DNA from: Diadema setosum
Taxonomy: Eukaryota; Echinodermata; Echinoidea; Diadematoida; Diadematidae
DNA length: 64,000 nt
Assembly: GCF_964275005.1 (NCBI RefSeq)
Contig: NC_092698.1
Coordinates: 31,861,162 to 31,925,161 of the forward strand
Direction of reading: 5' to 3'
The translations under genes were made by a program, and so were the position numbers. Positions 48,319-64,000 of this stretch are shown here, in pieces. Under the pieces are notes generated by a model. It saw nothing but the letters and a program-made list of their open reading frames with translations, made no database searches and had not been told where the DNA came from. How positions within the stretch are numbered: position 1 is the stretch's first letter; the number at the start of each line of letters is the position of its first letter.

Positions 48319-48625
48319 GGACCGAACGTACGTGGCCGTGGACATACTCTAGAAACTGAAGGCAGCGATCAAATTTTTATCGCAGTGCGTATTCCCCCAA
48401 GAGCGTAGCGCACTGCATGAGCTTCTATGACTCTTTGGTATCAGTATTCCCCACAGACGGTGACTGGACAGAATAAAGAGCAACGTCGTGTCACTTGTAA
48501 ATTGCTTGATAATTCCTAGGGTCCATTCATTTCTGGTAAGGCGCTCTGAAATAGATAAAGCCAGCTGTTAGTACCGGTATTCTTCATTGATTCTGCGTCA
48601 CAGAAGAAAAATAATAAATCCACAC

Positions 48626-48627
48626 AC

Positions 48628-48667
<40 letters not shown>
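48626..48667. repeat. (CA)n microsatellite
   Basis: About 20 CA units with a few CG interruptions, in the PEX11-SAC3D1 interval. Confidence 0.95.
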
Positions 48668-48668
<1 letters not shown>

Positions 48669-48934
48669 GCACATGCACTCAGCATACAATGTGGTCATTG
48701 CATGCTTGACGAGTGGGCCCACTGAGTTAAAATATGCATATATATATATATTTTCTTTTTTATATATATTTAGTCTCGCCTTCAGCGCAGTATCAAATGC
48801 TGCCACTTTCGGGTAGTCATCAGCTAACAAGAATCGACCAACAACAAACAAACACTAAAAACTTTTTGATTCCACTTCCGGGTTTGTTCAGCTTACAAGC
48901 CAAAACAAAGCCAAAACAAAAACAAAAAACAAAA

Positions 48935-49037
48935 ATGGCCTTACCCCAGCCTCCAGCTCCGCTTCAAGGTTTCATCGGCTGGAAAATAAATCGCTCATGG
49001 TACAACTATGCAATCGCCAAAAGCTTACTTCCCGGGG
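48935..49037 (+). other. Possible alternative 5' exon for SAC3D1
   Basis: An ATG after an A-rich leader opens MALPQPPAPLQGFIGWKINR, then SWYNYAIAKSLLPG. It ends at G|GTAAAA, a weak donor. Spliced to the acceptor at 51606/51607 the phase fits and the frame runs into FELEELHAAWYIMSSKQ without a stop. Against it, the segment is part of a locally repeated module, and vertebrate SAC3D1 has no such N-terminus. Phase agreement alone is a one-in-three event. Confidence 0.2.
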
Positions 49038-49814
49038 TAAAAAATGAAAAAGTGGGGCCAAAGTGGTTACAACCTATTTACCTTTGAATTGTTCAAAAAA
49101 GTAGGGGGCCCATCGGGCGAGCCCAACCCCCCCCCCCCCCCCCTCGGTTCCACCTGCCCTATTATGGCTTGTCATCAGTTTTACAGCAAGTAGGCCTGCC
49201 AACAAAGTTAAATCTGCTGCTCCTCTCTGATCCAGTAACCTTTGAAAGATTACATTTTTATACCATTCACAAGTCACATGAACAAAGAAGTATAGGGCAT
49301 GGTGCATTTAACCATGCTATAAACATGAAAGAAAGTGTTGACATTTTTGGATACGATTAGATAAAGAGTTGCGAATCACTATCTCGGTCTATCAATCATC
49401 CGACACCATTGTGCAGATGACCCTTACTATGGGCAACTTTAATTCCACTATATATGACCAATTATAAAGGCTCCTCTTTCCAAAGGCAGCTATATCCGCT
49501 CATGAACATTTGCAGAAAGGCTTAACGTATTTCACCTTATTATTGGATGACCATCATATTGACAATTGGTAGGCCTAAGTTGTTTTTGACAATTTGCCTT
49601 CAACGGTGGAATATAACACTTTGAAGTCTATAGGTCCTATCATAGGGCCTAGCTACTCCAATTAAAATGGACTACTGATGAGTAGGCCTACAGGTGCCCC
49701 CCAAAAATTCAATGGGGTATGCTTTTTCGCCGGATTTGACAGTGTTGAAAAAGGGTATCGATAGCAATTAAGTGACCCGTCAGTGTGACTACTAAGGCCA
49801 GCATCACCGCCGCG

Positions 49815-49917
49815 GCTGATGAAACCCGGAAGTGGCCCCCAGTTTTGAAAACGTGGCGCCGTCGCGCCGGCGCCACACGGTTTTCAAAACTGGGGGCCAC
49901 TTCCGGGTTTCATCAGC
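49815..49917. promoter_or_regulatory. Near-perfect 100-bp palindrome with mirrored ETS-like sites
   Basis: A perfect 38-base inverted repeat starts GCTGATGAAACCCGGAAGTG and continues through 'cccccagttttgaaaac'. Further imperfect pairing of GTGGCGCCG follows, leaving a very short loop (about 49862-49866). Both arms carry CCGGAAGTGG, a good ETS/GABP-type site. The near identity of the arms implies recent origin or gene-conversion upkeep. It lies 1.7 kb upstream of the SAC3D1 coding start. Confidence 0.6.
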
Positions 49918-50157
49918 TAACAAGCAAAAAAGAAAGAAAAAAAAAAGGTCTTCATCGCAAAACAAAGGCCTTACCGTGCTCACACTTCCAGGTGTCATCT
50001 TATCTCTAGTGCCACTCCCTGGGTAAAAAAAAAAACTGTTTGTGTGTGTGTGTGTGGGGGGGGGGGGGGCAAAGTGATGTGACACTCTATGTATTCCTAT
50101 GTATGGTGCATTCCGCCGGCCCTGAGTATTATCATGAAGATCGGGTTGATAAAACAA

Positions 50158-51044
50158 AACGAGTTACCATTCGTGTTATTAATACTGAGATATGCGCGTA
50201 GTTAAAGCTGCTAAGAAGAAAATGATAAGAAAATACTGAATTCTTTAGTCGTAATTTCAAGAGTATTGCTCGTTATTTAACAAGTGAAAGGTTGGAAAGG
50301 TTTCGTATCTTAATTTGCTCTATTTGATGATGATTTACTTTGTCGGGCCTATACTTCAATTAATGTTTGAAAATGTTTGAAATTTCATGCTGCAGCCTTG
50401 TGGTGGTTCTTTTGAAGCTACCCTAGACCTGTATATGTATTCGCGACAAACAACTGAAAATAATCCTCAACTTCAATTACTTCGCTCTCGCAGCGTCAGC
50501 TGATCAAGGGGAGAGTTGTCCTGGTAATTACCCAAGGAGATTCCTGTGTCATAATCGCATGCATTATGTACATTATTTTGCTCATAGAACATTACCTATT
50601 AATTACTTGAGCTTGCTATGGCCATAATTTTGTTCAACTCTTCGATCGTTTACTGATTTAGAGTTTGCCTTGGTAGTACCGATACCGTGCAGTCCTATAT
50701 ACTGTTATTAGTGTTGGGTGTACAGATGCGAGCTCTGCCTTCGCACGCACGCACACACAAGGAGTAACACTTGTTAGGACTAACGACGTTCTACCAAGGA
50801 GGTACTAGGGTATAGGGCTAGGCGAGCCTAGTAGGCCCTACCTCCTTGGTTCTACTAGCTAGGAGTAGTACACACGCAGACGCAGCGCACTGACAGGCTG
50901 AACTAACGTCAGATCATCATACACAAACTTTAAAGATTAAAAAAATAAAAAAAATAAAAAAATCCAGACTTCCAGAATTTTACAACAGCATGCATTATGA
51001 CTTACGAGATAATCCAGCAGGTGCATGCAGAGGCAGATGCCTAT

Positions 51045-51075
<31 letters not shown>

Positions 51076-51606
51076 GAGAGAGAGGAGGTGGGGGATTCTG
51101 TTCAGGTCTGAAAGGAAAACTTTTTTTTTTTTGTAGAAACTAGAATCATCATGTCTTTTATGAAGTTGTGTAAATTGAGAGTTTTCTAAACTTGTGAAAT
51201 TACAAGGAATATACAGTTGATCACATTGTGGCTAGTCTTTGTTCTTCATACATGTATTTGTTATTATGTGTATGGTGCTTTTAAATATCTGTAAATAAAC
51301 TGTAGGGTCGAGTCTACTTGTAAATAGCACCGTCTGCAAAAATCTTCACCTTATTGAAGGAGGCAAACTTATCCAGAAGAAGAAGAAGAATGCAACATGC
51401 ATGACCGAGGTAATGCATGTTGCCTCAAGGTTACAAAAAAGGAAGGTAAAACAACAAGAATTTTGGATACAATTCATATGATTTAGTCTGAATTATGGTG
51501 TCATAAGCCTCTTAAAATGTTTTACTTCTAGAATTGACGCAGACTTATTTGAATTCTACAATTTACAGTACTTCAGAAGTCTTGAATGTATCCCTTATTT
51601 CTTCAG
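50158..51606 (+). other. Upstream region of SAC3D1
   Basis: No coding exon is supported. It holds an imperfect hairpin (50785-50862), a GT/GA microsatellite (about 51047-51085) and an acceptor 'ttatttcttcag' ending at 51606. That acceptor implies at least one upstream exon. Its place is not determined. Confidence 0.5.
50785..50862. repeat. Imperfect hairpin
   Basis: 'ttctaccaaggaggtactag' is mirrored by 'taccTCCTTGGTTCTACTAG' after a centre of 'gggctaggcgagcctagtag'. The total span is about 78 bases. It may be a small foldback element or a structured 5' leader. No family was recognised. Confidence 0.5.
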
Positions 51607-51644
51607 GATTTGAACTTGAAGAACTACATGCTGCCTGGTACATC

Positions 51645-57460
<5,816 letters not shown>

Positions 57461-59372
57461 CCATACATTCTGAAGCCTTCATGTATTCCACCTTGACCTG
57501 TGCAGTACATTCTGCAAAATAGTTGTCTTGCCCTAAGCGACGTAATTCATCACTCAATAGGCTCCGTTCTGATATGTACATTGTAGCTTAAACTTGCAAA
57601 AATGTTGTTTGCTGTATTATACAGTATCGTTAGTGGTACATTGTAACGACATCACATATGACACATTTTGGCAAGATATGCACAATGTAAAAACAATGAG
57701 CTTGATACAGTTAGAGATGAGAGTCCCTGCTAGTTCTAATTTTGCATCTATTTGATATTCTTTGAAATTGTATAAAAGAAAAGAGATGGGATGGGAAAGT
57801 TTGCTACACTACCCTAGCACAATTGGTACCCAGGTCCAGTTCTGTGGCATATTATACTGTTTTTTAGAAATGACTAACCTCTCTTGACCCTTTTTGATGC
57901 TTGACCCATAAGGTCAATCTTCCTCTTATCAGTAGTTTTCATTTATCTGATGCGGTTTCCATGGCACCCATCAGCGCATAGCCACCCATATATGGCAAAG
58001 GGTACAGGCTGCACAGCTAAATCAGCATCTCCCTCAGTTTGACATGATGTTTGAGATGGTAAAAAGTGCCCTGCCTCACAAACTTCTGTCAGCGTGTGAT
58101 CGTGTTTATGATCATGCCCACGGTACTTCAGTGATGTGACATGTGGAGCCTATTAGAGGTTCGACAAGTTGTGATGTGCAGAGCATCAGTATAATCACTC
58201 AATCGTATCGTACTTGTTCTGATGTCTGATTTTTAGGAGGAGCTTTGTGCATTTTAGTATTGCATTTTGAGTTACTTACAAGAGTTCGGCACAAATTGTG
58301 ACCACGTACACTGGGCGATTCAATTCAGGGTTTACAAAACCATCCTCATCGTATGTTTGTGGAAAGGTTTATACATTTGATAGAGCAAGACATCTCTTAC
58401 TCGTTTACTCAGAACGGAAGTTTGTTTGTTTTTTTCTTTTTGCTATCGAGCTTGAAAGGCACCTGACCAAACCACATTCGTCACAAAATCTTGTATATCA
58501 GCCATCTTGTGTAAATATTGTGGGAATATTGTGCAATAAATTGTAATACAAGGCAGGTTAACTTAATGTTGATGGCAATACTCTCTCAGTTTCCATACAC
58601 TTCAACACCACAGGAGAATTTGCTTTTATGTGACATTAAATGGCTAGCACTTTGGTTTTACATGTACTCTCACAATTTTCTGGTATGCTTTATCATTACA
58701 TGTATTTTGTCTGTCTCTTCCATGTCACCCATGTGTTTGCCACCAATATCACATTTTAGTAAAAACAAGTGGATTTTCAAACCTTTATTCAAAACTGTAC
58801 AATACCGTTAGTCTGAATTTACTGTGTTTATGAAAGTTGAAATGAATATGGATTGACACTGCAGTTTAAGTGCAATGGTACAGATTCTTCAGTTTTCCAT
58901 TGCATTTGGCTTACCACTTCCCCCTCCCCCACCAAAAAACAAAAAACAAAACAAAAACCAAAAACAAAAACAAAAAACCTTTTGATGCAGCATTCATGTT
59001 AGCTAGATGTTAGCTGGATTGTTGATTCTGTCCCATTACTGCTAATAAACCAAAGGATTTTACAGCTTTTTTATTTTAATAAAATTTCAATATAAATGAT
59101 GATTTTGTTTCCTTTCAAGATGCCTTACAAGTCTGAAAGCCTTAAAGTTAACACACTTTGCAGATCATCCTGACGTTTTAAAAGTACTGTTACTTCTTGG
59201 AGTGATATTATTGAAAATGACCTGATGTGTGTGTGTACATGTGTGATTTGGCCGGGAGGGTAGAGCCGTATTGTGAAGCATTATTGCTGCAGTGCTATGA
59301 AAATTTTATATGAATGTACATGTATCAAAAAGTAACGGCAACAGAGAAGTCATCACTTATGTACAAAATATA
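57461..59372. other. SAC3D1 3' UTR and tail-to-tail spacer
   Basis: This follows the SAC3D1 stop codon. Long open stretches here lack family or splice support. It includes an AAC-rich run (about 58935-58978). AATAAA signals are at 58535 and near 59080. Confidence 0.5.
58535..58540 (+). terminator. Possible polyadenylation signal of SAC3D1
   Basis: AATAAA about 1.07 kb after the stop codon on the plus strand. A further candidate lies at about 59080. The real transcript end is unknown. Confidence 0.35.
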
Positions 59373-59378
59373 TTTATT
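59373..59378 (-). terminator. Possible polyadenylation signal of the right-edge minus-strand gene
   Basis: AATAAA on the minus strand, followed downstream by a T-rich stretch. If used, the gene ending at 61694 would have a 3' UTR of about 2.3 kb. Confidence 0.3.
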
Positions 59379-61693
59379 GAACGGATAATAAAATGAGGTA
59401 TTAGAAAACAAATTACAATATAATAGTATCATTACTCTAGTAATGTACAAACTGAAAAACTGGAAAAATCTGAAACAAAGTCTACGCAAGGCGTTGACAG
59501 GATTCGAAACTGTGAATAAAATTATTCAGGAGTGCCTGTGATAAGCATGCACACAGTATGGAATATCACAGTTTCTGTATGTGATAATGTCAATAAATTC
59601 ACACGATATACGAGTCCCATACAGACTGCATTAAAGCAGAAGTGTTGGATTTCTGATGCTTGTGCACAATCTAGAGTATTAATTCTGTTGCCCATTTCAA
59701 TCAATGACTCGCAGATTTAAAGTGAACTTTTGATAAAACTGACTGTGATTGTGATCATAATAATGAACAATTATTGTGTGAAATTCTTGCTTTTTCACAC
59801 CAGGCGTATGAAGTATTTGTCATTCCCAGAGCGTAATATGTATCATGCTGCAGAACAGTGACGACGATATAACCAGCTTTACATACATAAAAGTATTACA
59901 TACTATTCCTTCATATATACAGTATAACACTTTCACCACAAATAAAGGGACTTTGCCATCGATTAAAACCTTGATGCATCATATCTTTATACCTTTCTTT
60001 CAATCAACATCATGACATTTCGTAAGATTTTCAAAGGAGTTTAACTCACTTATGAGAGGCATTACGTTTGTCGTGCATTAAGCTAGCTAGGGGTATTCCC
60101 CCATTTCGGAGACGATGGGTTAACAATAAAGTCGCAGTTTTCCGGATCTTATATACCGAAGAACGGCTTACAAGCCTAGTCATCCACCAATATCTGTTAT
60201 GATCTAACCCTCATGGTTTTATCACTGATATAAAGTCTCTCCTTCTCGGGCGATATTACATGTATGTTATCTGGAAGACATAATCCGTACGAGTATTTTA
60301 GGGTTATGATGTGGCTCTCGCCATGGAGTAACATATCAATCAACACAGTTTTCTAATACTTAGGTTTGTTCAGTTAAGGCGTGTCCCCGTAAGAAGTTGC
60401 TTATACATGTAATATACGTGTATAAGCACCGTAAGGCATTAAGCACTGTAAGGCAATGCTTCGCGTTTGTTCAGCTTTTGTGATGAACACACGCAGTGCA
60501 AAATTCTATCGTTTCAATTTAAAGACGAGTAGATGTCACGTTAATTCTGTCTTCTGGTTCTGTACCTGTAATACCGACAATACTGGTAAAGTAACTTAAA
60601 TAAAGACATGGATAAATATAAATAAGTACACTGTACATATATAAACTACTTCCGATGTCTCAACAAAAACGAGCACCCTTCCAGATTTCTGACATGGAAA
60701 CATAATTAGTTTGTTTCATCAAAATGCATAATATCTGTACAACCAACATCAGAAACAAAGATGGAAGAGGCGAAGATAAGAACAAAGATATGTATATCCC
60801 TACGAACTATTTAATCATGGTAATATATGAATAATGTTTCCAGTAAATATATCACATATCACATATGGTAATGATATACAATTATTGTAGTCTTATTCCC
60901 GTGTTCACGTGAAATCATCGATGTGAAATGATTGATAACTATCAGTCCAGTATAGTTTGATAAGTTGAAATTATGTCATAAACTGGTGAAATGCAGATTC
61001 TGCTTCACGTCCTCATTTACCATTCAATAAGTTCATCATTGCCTAAGAACTACGCATCGGTCCGAGAACGTATTGTTCGTTTGATAGGGCGAATAAGAAC
61101 GGTATCACTTCAACAATGGCATCCTTTTCCTAAGGATCCCAGTACGAAGAGAGACCTTTCTAGTCTGAGAGACTAAAAGGATTTTCAGAAAGACGTTTAT
61201 TGTTGGCCTATACAAGTACAATGTTACTTCACAATGTTTTTTTTTTCCCCTTTGAGTCAGGTAGTACGTAACTAAAAAAGAAAAGAACAAATAGAACAAG
61301 GAAAAATGCAACTTCTTTTAAATTCAGACAGAATTGTAAAATGAAGGGGAATGTTAAACCAATCCCAAAAAGTCGACGCCAACATGGTTCTCTACAGACG
61401 AACTGTCGAAGTGTTACGATTGTCCACCACTACCACACTTACAGGCATCAATAAGACCAGCGGATCAATGAAGTCAAAAAACAAAACCGTTTGATACCTT
61501 GAGTGTATTTCTGTCAATAAGGGGAAGATATCCACTTCTTAGTGCTTGATGGCCCCTGAGCTGTATTATCTAACGGGAGGAGATTAACGCCCATCAGTTT
61601 AAGGATTTTGGCTTGTTTTAATCCACCACACTACGGCTCTATAGTCCTAGCGGCAATCAAAATCTCGTCCCGCTGACACCCTGGTTGGTGTCC
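59379..61693 (-). other. Probable long 3' UTR or spacer of the right-edge gene
   Basis: Repeat-poor, AT-rich DNA without supported exons. The relative absence of MITEs and microsatellites, compared with the introns elsewhere, is consistent with transcribed untranslated sequence. This is inferred only. Confidence 0.35.
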
Positions 61694-63602
61694 TCATCGT
61701 GCTTCCCTTTTTCGCCTCCCGGAAAATATGCCTCTCGAAAACCATGATTCTGGGGGAAGCTGGTGATGGTGGTGCCGATGTTCAGGCGTTGTCTTCATTG
61801 CTGGCACTGGTACTTCGAAGTCGGGTGGTGGTTGTGCGTCTTGAGAATGTCCGCTACCAACCTGTTCGGCCCCGCGGTCTGCGGTAGCTGACTCGACCTC
61901 ACCCACTGCAGTTTCCATGGTAACTGGGTCAACTTCGCCATCTGCGACATCCTCCACGCTTTGCTGCTCGGGAGTGGAGCCGGACTGGACACCGTGCATA
62001 CTCAGAGAGATGCTCCGCTCTAGTGGTGTCAGTGGTCTGGATACTGGTCTGCTGGGAGGGCGTGGAGCTGACCCTGTTGGCTGGCGACTATCTCCCAGGC
62101 CAGTGTCCTCCACTGCGGGCTGCCCAAGATCTGAGGCGACGCCGTCCTCGGTCCCTGTTCTGGTCTCTGATGAGCCAGTTTGCACAGACGCTGGGCTACT
62201 GGAAGGCTGTAACCACGGTGCTTGTGTGTTTTTGGGCGCGTGAGGTATGGAAGAATTGAGGGCGGTTAACGAGGACTCTGGTAGCTGAATCCCCTCCGGA
62301 TTCACATCCCTAGAATCTAGCTCTCCGTCGTCTTCCTCTGTAACACCCAAACTGGTTTGTGCCTCCAGTGGAACCTCGTCGTTCTGTGACATAGAATTAT
62401 GTGTGAAGAAAAGAATAAGATAAGAACAAAGTGCATTGCTGCTACTTAATTCACTGGAAAATGATAATAATGTGGACAACCATGCATTACGGAGTCTGTC
62501 CGCACCATCAACACAAGCACATTTAAGGGGCTACACATATATATGTCTATGAGGCTACACTACCTCGTACCAGTATGATATAACAGTACCCTGTTGGGTC
62601 CTTCGCATTGAAAAAGAATCATGCAAGTTGTTTGTTCTATTTACAACTTAATTTCCTTCCCAAATGGACACACACACACACGCACGAATAGGCGTGAATT
62701 TTGAACAAAATTGCACCTCTCGACCACTCTCATCGTCTAATGACATCCTGGTACAGCAGCCAACAAATGTGCACTTGGGATTACTCCCAAAAGTACCTTC
62801 AAAACTGTACAATCTAATTACTGCACTAACGCCCGAATTCCTCTGTCATCTCACTTGCACATACTCTGTTAACACATAAGATATTAAAAGCTGAAGATAG
62901 ATAAGATTTTCCTTCCTATCCTTCAAGCCACAAAAAACAAAAACAAAAACGAAGAAATACTCTAAAAGTGGAAGACAGCTATTCGTGTTGTTTGAAACTC
63001 ACTTGGAAATCTGGAAGCACAGGTCGATGCAGCACTGTATGGACGAGAAAGAAAGAGAATAAAGAGCATTTGATTTTGACGATACTGACCAAATCAACAA
63101 GAACATTCAATCATCAAAGAATATTAGAGGGACTGAAAAAAAGAATTGAATACCTCATTTTCCAATTCCAATTTCAATTTCATTCGGATACTGGATCGTA
63201 CACTTGTTATCACTTGAACGGACTTGTACCGTTGATTGATAGTCCTTGTCACCTTACCTTCATCTGGCTCCTTATCGTCCATGTCCTCTGCGGGCCAGAA
63301 GTGCGCCACCAGGCTACCATTGATGTCAATCTTCAGGCCCTCCAGGACGGCATCTAAAGACGAGGAATCAGACCCTCCATACTCCGAGGAGTCGCTGTCC
63401 GCAGTACTGTTGCTCTGCAGTTGCTCCATGGAAGACGTAGAGTGCTGGAGGTGAATGGTGGTCTCCTGGTTACCATCACCATCACCATCACCATCTTCCC
63501 TGAGTCGGTCTGGAAAAATGCCACCTGTGTTGGTAGGACGAACTGGGACGCCCTCAGACGTTGTCTCACCCTTTCTCCTGCCCTGATTGGCTGGAACTCG
63601 GT
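61694..63602 (-). CDS. Unrecognised acidic, low-complexity protein, C-terminal 354 aa (5' part outside)
   Basis: Three exons in transcript order: 63602-63258, 63034-63003, 62383-61694. Borders are GT/AG and phases agree (GAA G|TG CTG ... CAA|AAC GAC). The 32-base middle exon encodes VLHRPVLPDFQ and is required to keep phase. The first visible exon holds a (DG)4 run, a Ser/Asp-rich stretch (NSTADSDSSEYGGSDSSSLD), then LEGLKIDINGSLVAHFWPAE and an acidic DMDDKEPDE. The last exon is rich in Glu, Ser, Pro and Thr, with PRPPSRPVSRPLTPLERSIS (possible phosphorylation sites), HRHHHHQ and a basic end GRRKREAR. No domain or family was recognised. It is likely a disordered C-terminal tail of a larger protein encoded to the right. 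It is tail-to-tail with SAC3D1. Confidence 0.75.
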
Positions 63603-64000
63603 CTGCATATGGTCAGTAGAGAAGGGGATGAATGTATTATCATGCTTTCCTTCAAAATCATTTATCATGGCGGTTCATCAAATCTCACGAAACTTCAAAT
63701 GATAAAACTTAAAAATGTGTCACTGACATTTCCTTATGTACTGGTAGACTCGAATGACACTGCTTTTAGCATTACAATAAAATGTCTGGAGGGAGGCAAT
63801 TAATGCTCAAACTTCCAGTATAACTTCTGAGTTATTCAAAGCAAACGATTTACCGTCGTTATCCCATTTTACCGTTCAGAATAATACAAAGATGATTTCA
63901 CCGCATTTTCCAGGTCTTTCCACATTCGCCTCTATACCAGGAAGTACAGTGCATGCACTCCCGTTACAACGAACTCGGTTATAACGAAGTGAAACTTCTG
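63603..64000 (-). other. Intron of the right-edge gene
   Basis: The sequence begins after the CAG acceptor at 63605-63603 and reaches the window edge without another supported exon. The last 55 bases look like a transposon terminus. Confidence 0.6.
63948..64000. mobile_element. Transposon terminus, pogo/Tigger-like, cut by window edge
   Basis: CAGTGCATGCACTCCCGTTA followed by 'caacgaactcggttataacg' fits the 'CAGT...CCGTTATAACGAA' type of end of pogo-related Tc1/mariner elements. Only one end is in the window. Confidence 0.5.

Larger units (their letters stand above)
48795..50035 (+). repeat. Repeated ETS-motif module with paired A-rich and GGCCTTACC followers
   Basis: The module (CCACTTCCGGGTTT then CATCAGCTAACAAG) occurs at about 48800-48830 (diverged), 48868-48900 and 49890-49922, and inverted at 49815-49845. 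After two of them an A-rich stretch and 'ggccttacc' follow, then 'cttccagg' or 'cttcaagg' and 'cctgggtaaaa' or 'ccggggtaaaa' about 100 bases on. The two complete copies start about 1 kb apart. The GGAAGTG core is the ETS/GABP type. It is either a locally amplified promoter module or a dispersed element. Confidence 0.5.

Noticed and set aside
61917-62243. 108-codon plus-strand frame opposite the right-edge gene
   Set aside because: It is an antisense shadow. The minus strand has the longer frame with matching splice sites and phases.

Overview
This is eukaryotic (metazoan) genomic DNA. The genes are split by many introns with canonical GT/AG borders. The sequence is AT-rich, full of microsatellites, and littered with short inverted-repeat transposons. 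The gene set and the repeat styles (foldback MITEs, hAT-like 'CAGTGGCG' elements, arrays built on 'aaggtcaaaggtcac') suggest a marine invertebrate, most likely a deuterostome such as an echinoderm. The species is inference; I cannot fix it from the window.

Layout. (1) 1-3.97 kb: a nest of transposons, one inside another, upstream of the first gene. (2) 3,975-14,890 (+): an 11-exon SLC22-family organic ion transporter of 566 aa. (3) 14.9-20.9 kb: intergenic, with microsatellites and a telomere-like repeat element. (4) 20,877-34,162 (+): a second SLC22 gene of 568 aa. All ten introns lie at equivalent places with identical phases, so the two genes are tandem duplicates. Its introns hold a LINE tail, a tRNA-derived SINE and at least six MITE-type insertions. 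(5) 34.2-41.3 kb: intergenic, with two splice-bordered candidate exons of unknown parentage and a 1.5 kb hAT-like element with a perfect 8-bp target duplication. (6) 41,368-47,960 (-): a 4-exon PEX11-family peroxisomal membrane protein of 229 aa. (7) 48.0-51.6 kb: a divergent control region between PEX11 and the next gene, with two striking inverted duplications. One carries mirrored CRE and YY1-like sites, the other mirrored ETS-like sites. (8) 51,645-57,460 (+): SAC3D1 (SAC3/GANP domain), 9 coding exons, 375 aa. (9) 61,694-63,602 (-): the last three exons of an unrecognised, acidic, probably disordered protein that continues beyond the right edge. It is tail-to-tail with SAC3D1.

The two transporters form a functional cluster of plasma-membrane organic ion or zwitterion carriers. 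PEX11 (peroxisome division) and SAC3D1 (SAC3/TREX-2-related, centrosome/spindle) are linked only by their head-to-head arrangement. No LTR retroelement, retrovirus-like copy, rRNA gene, functional tRNA gene or CRISPR array was recognised.

Gene models were built by joining exons at GT/AG borders, keeping phase, and comparing the two SLC22 paralogues or remembered human family members. In three places the longest open frame is a decoy: the last exon of the first SLC22 gene, coding exon 2 of SAC3D1, and the region around the SAC3D1 start.
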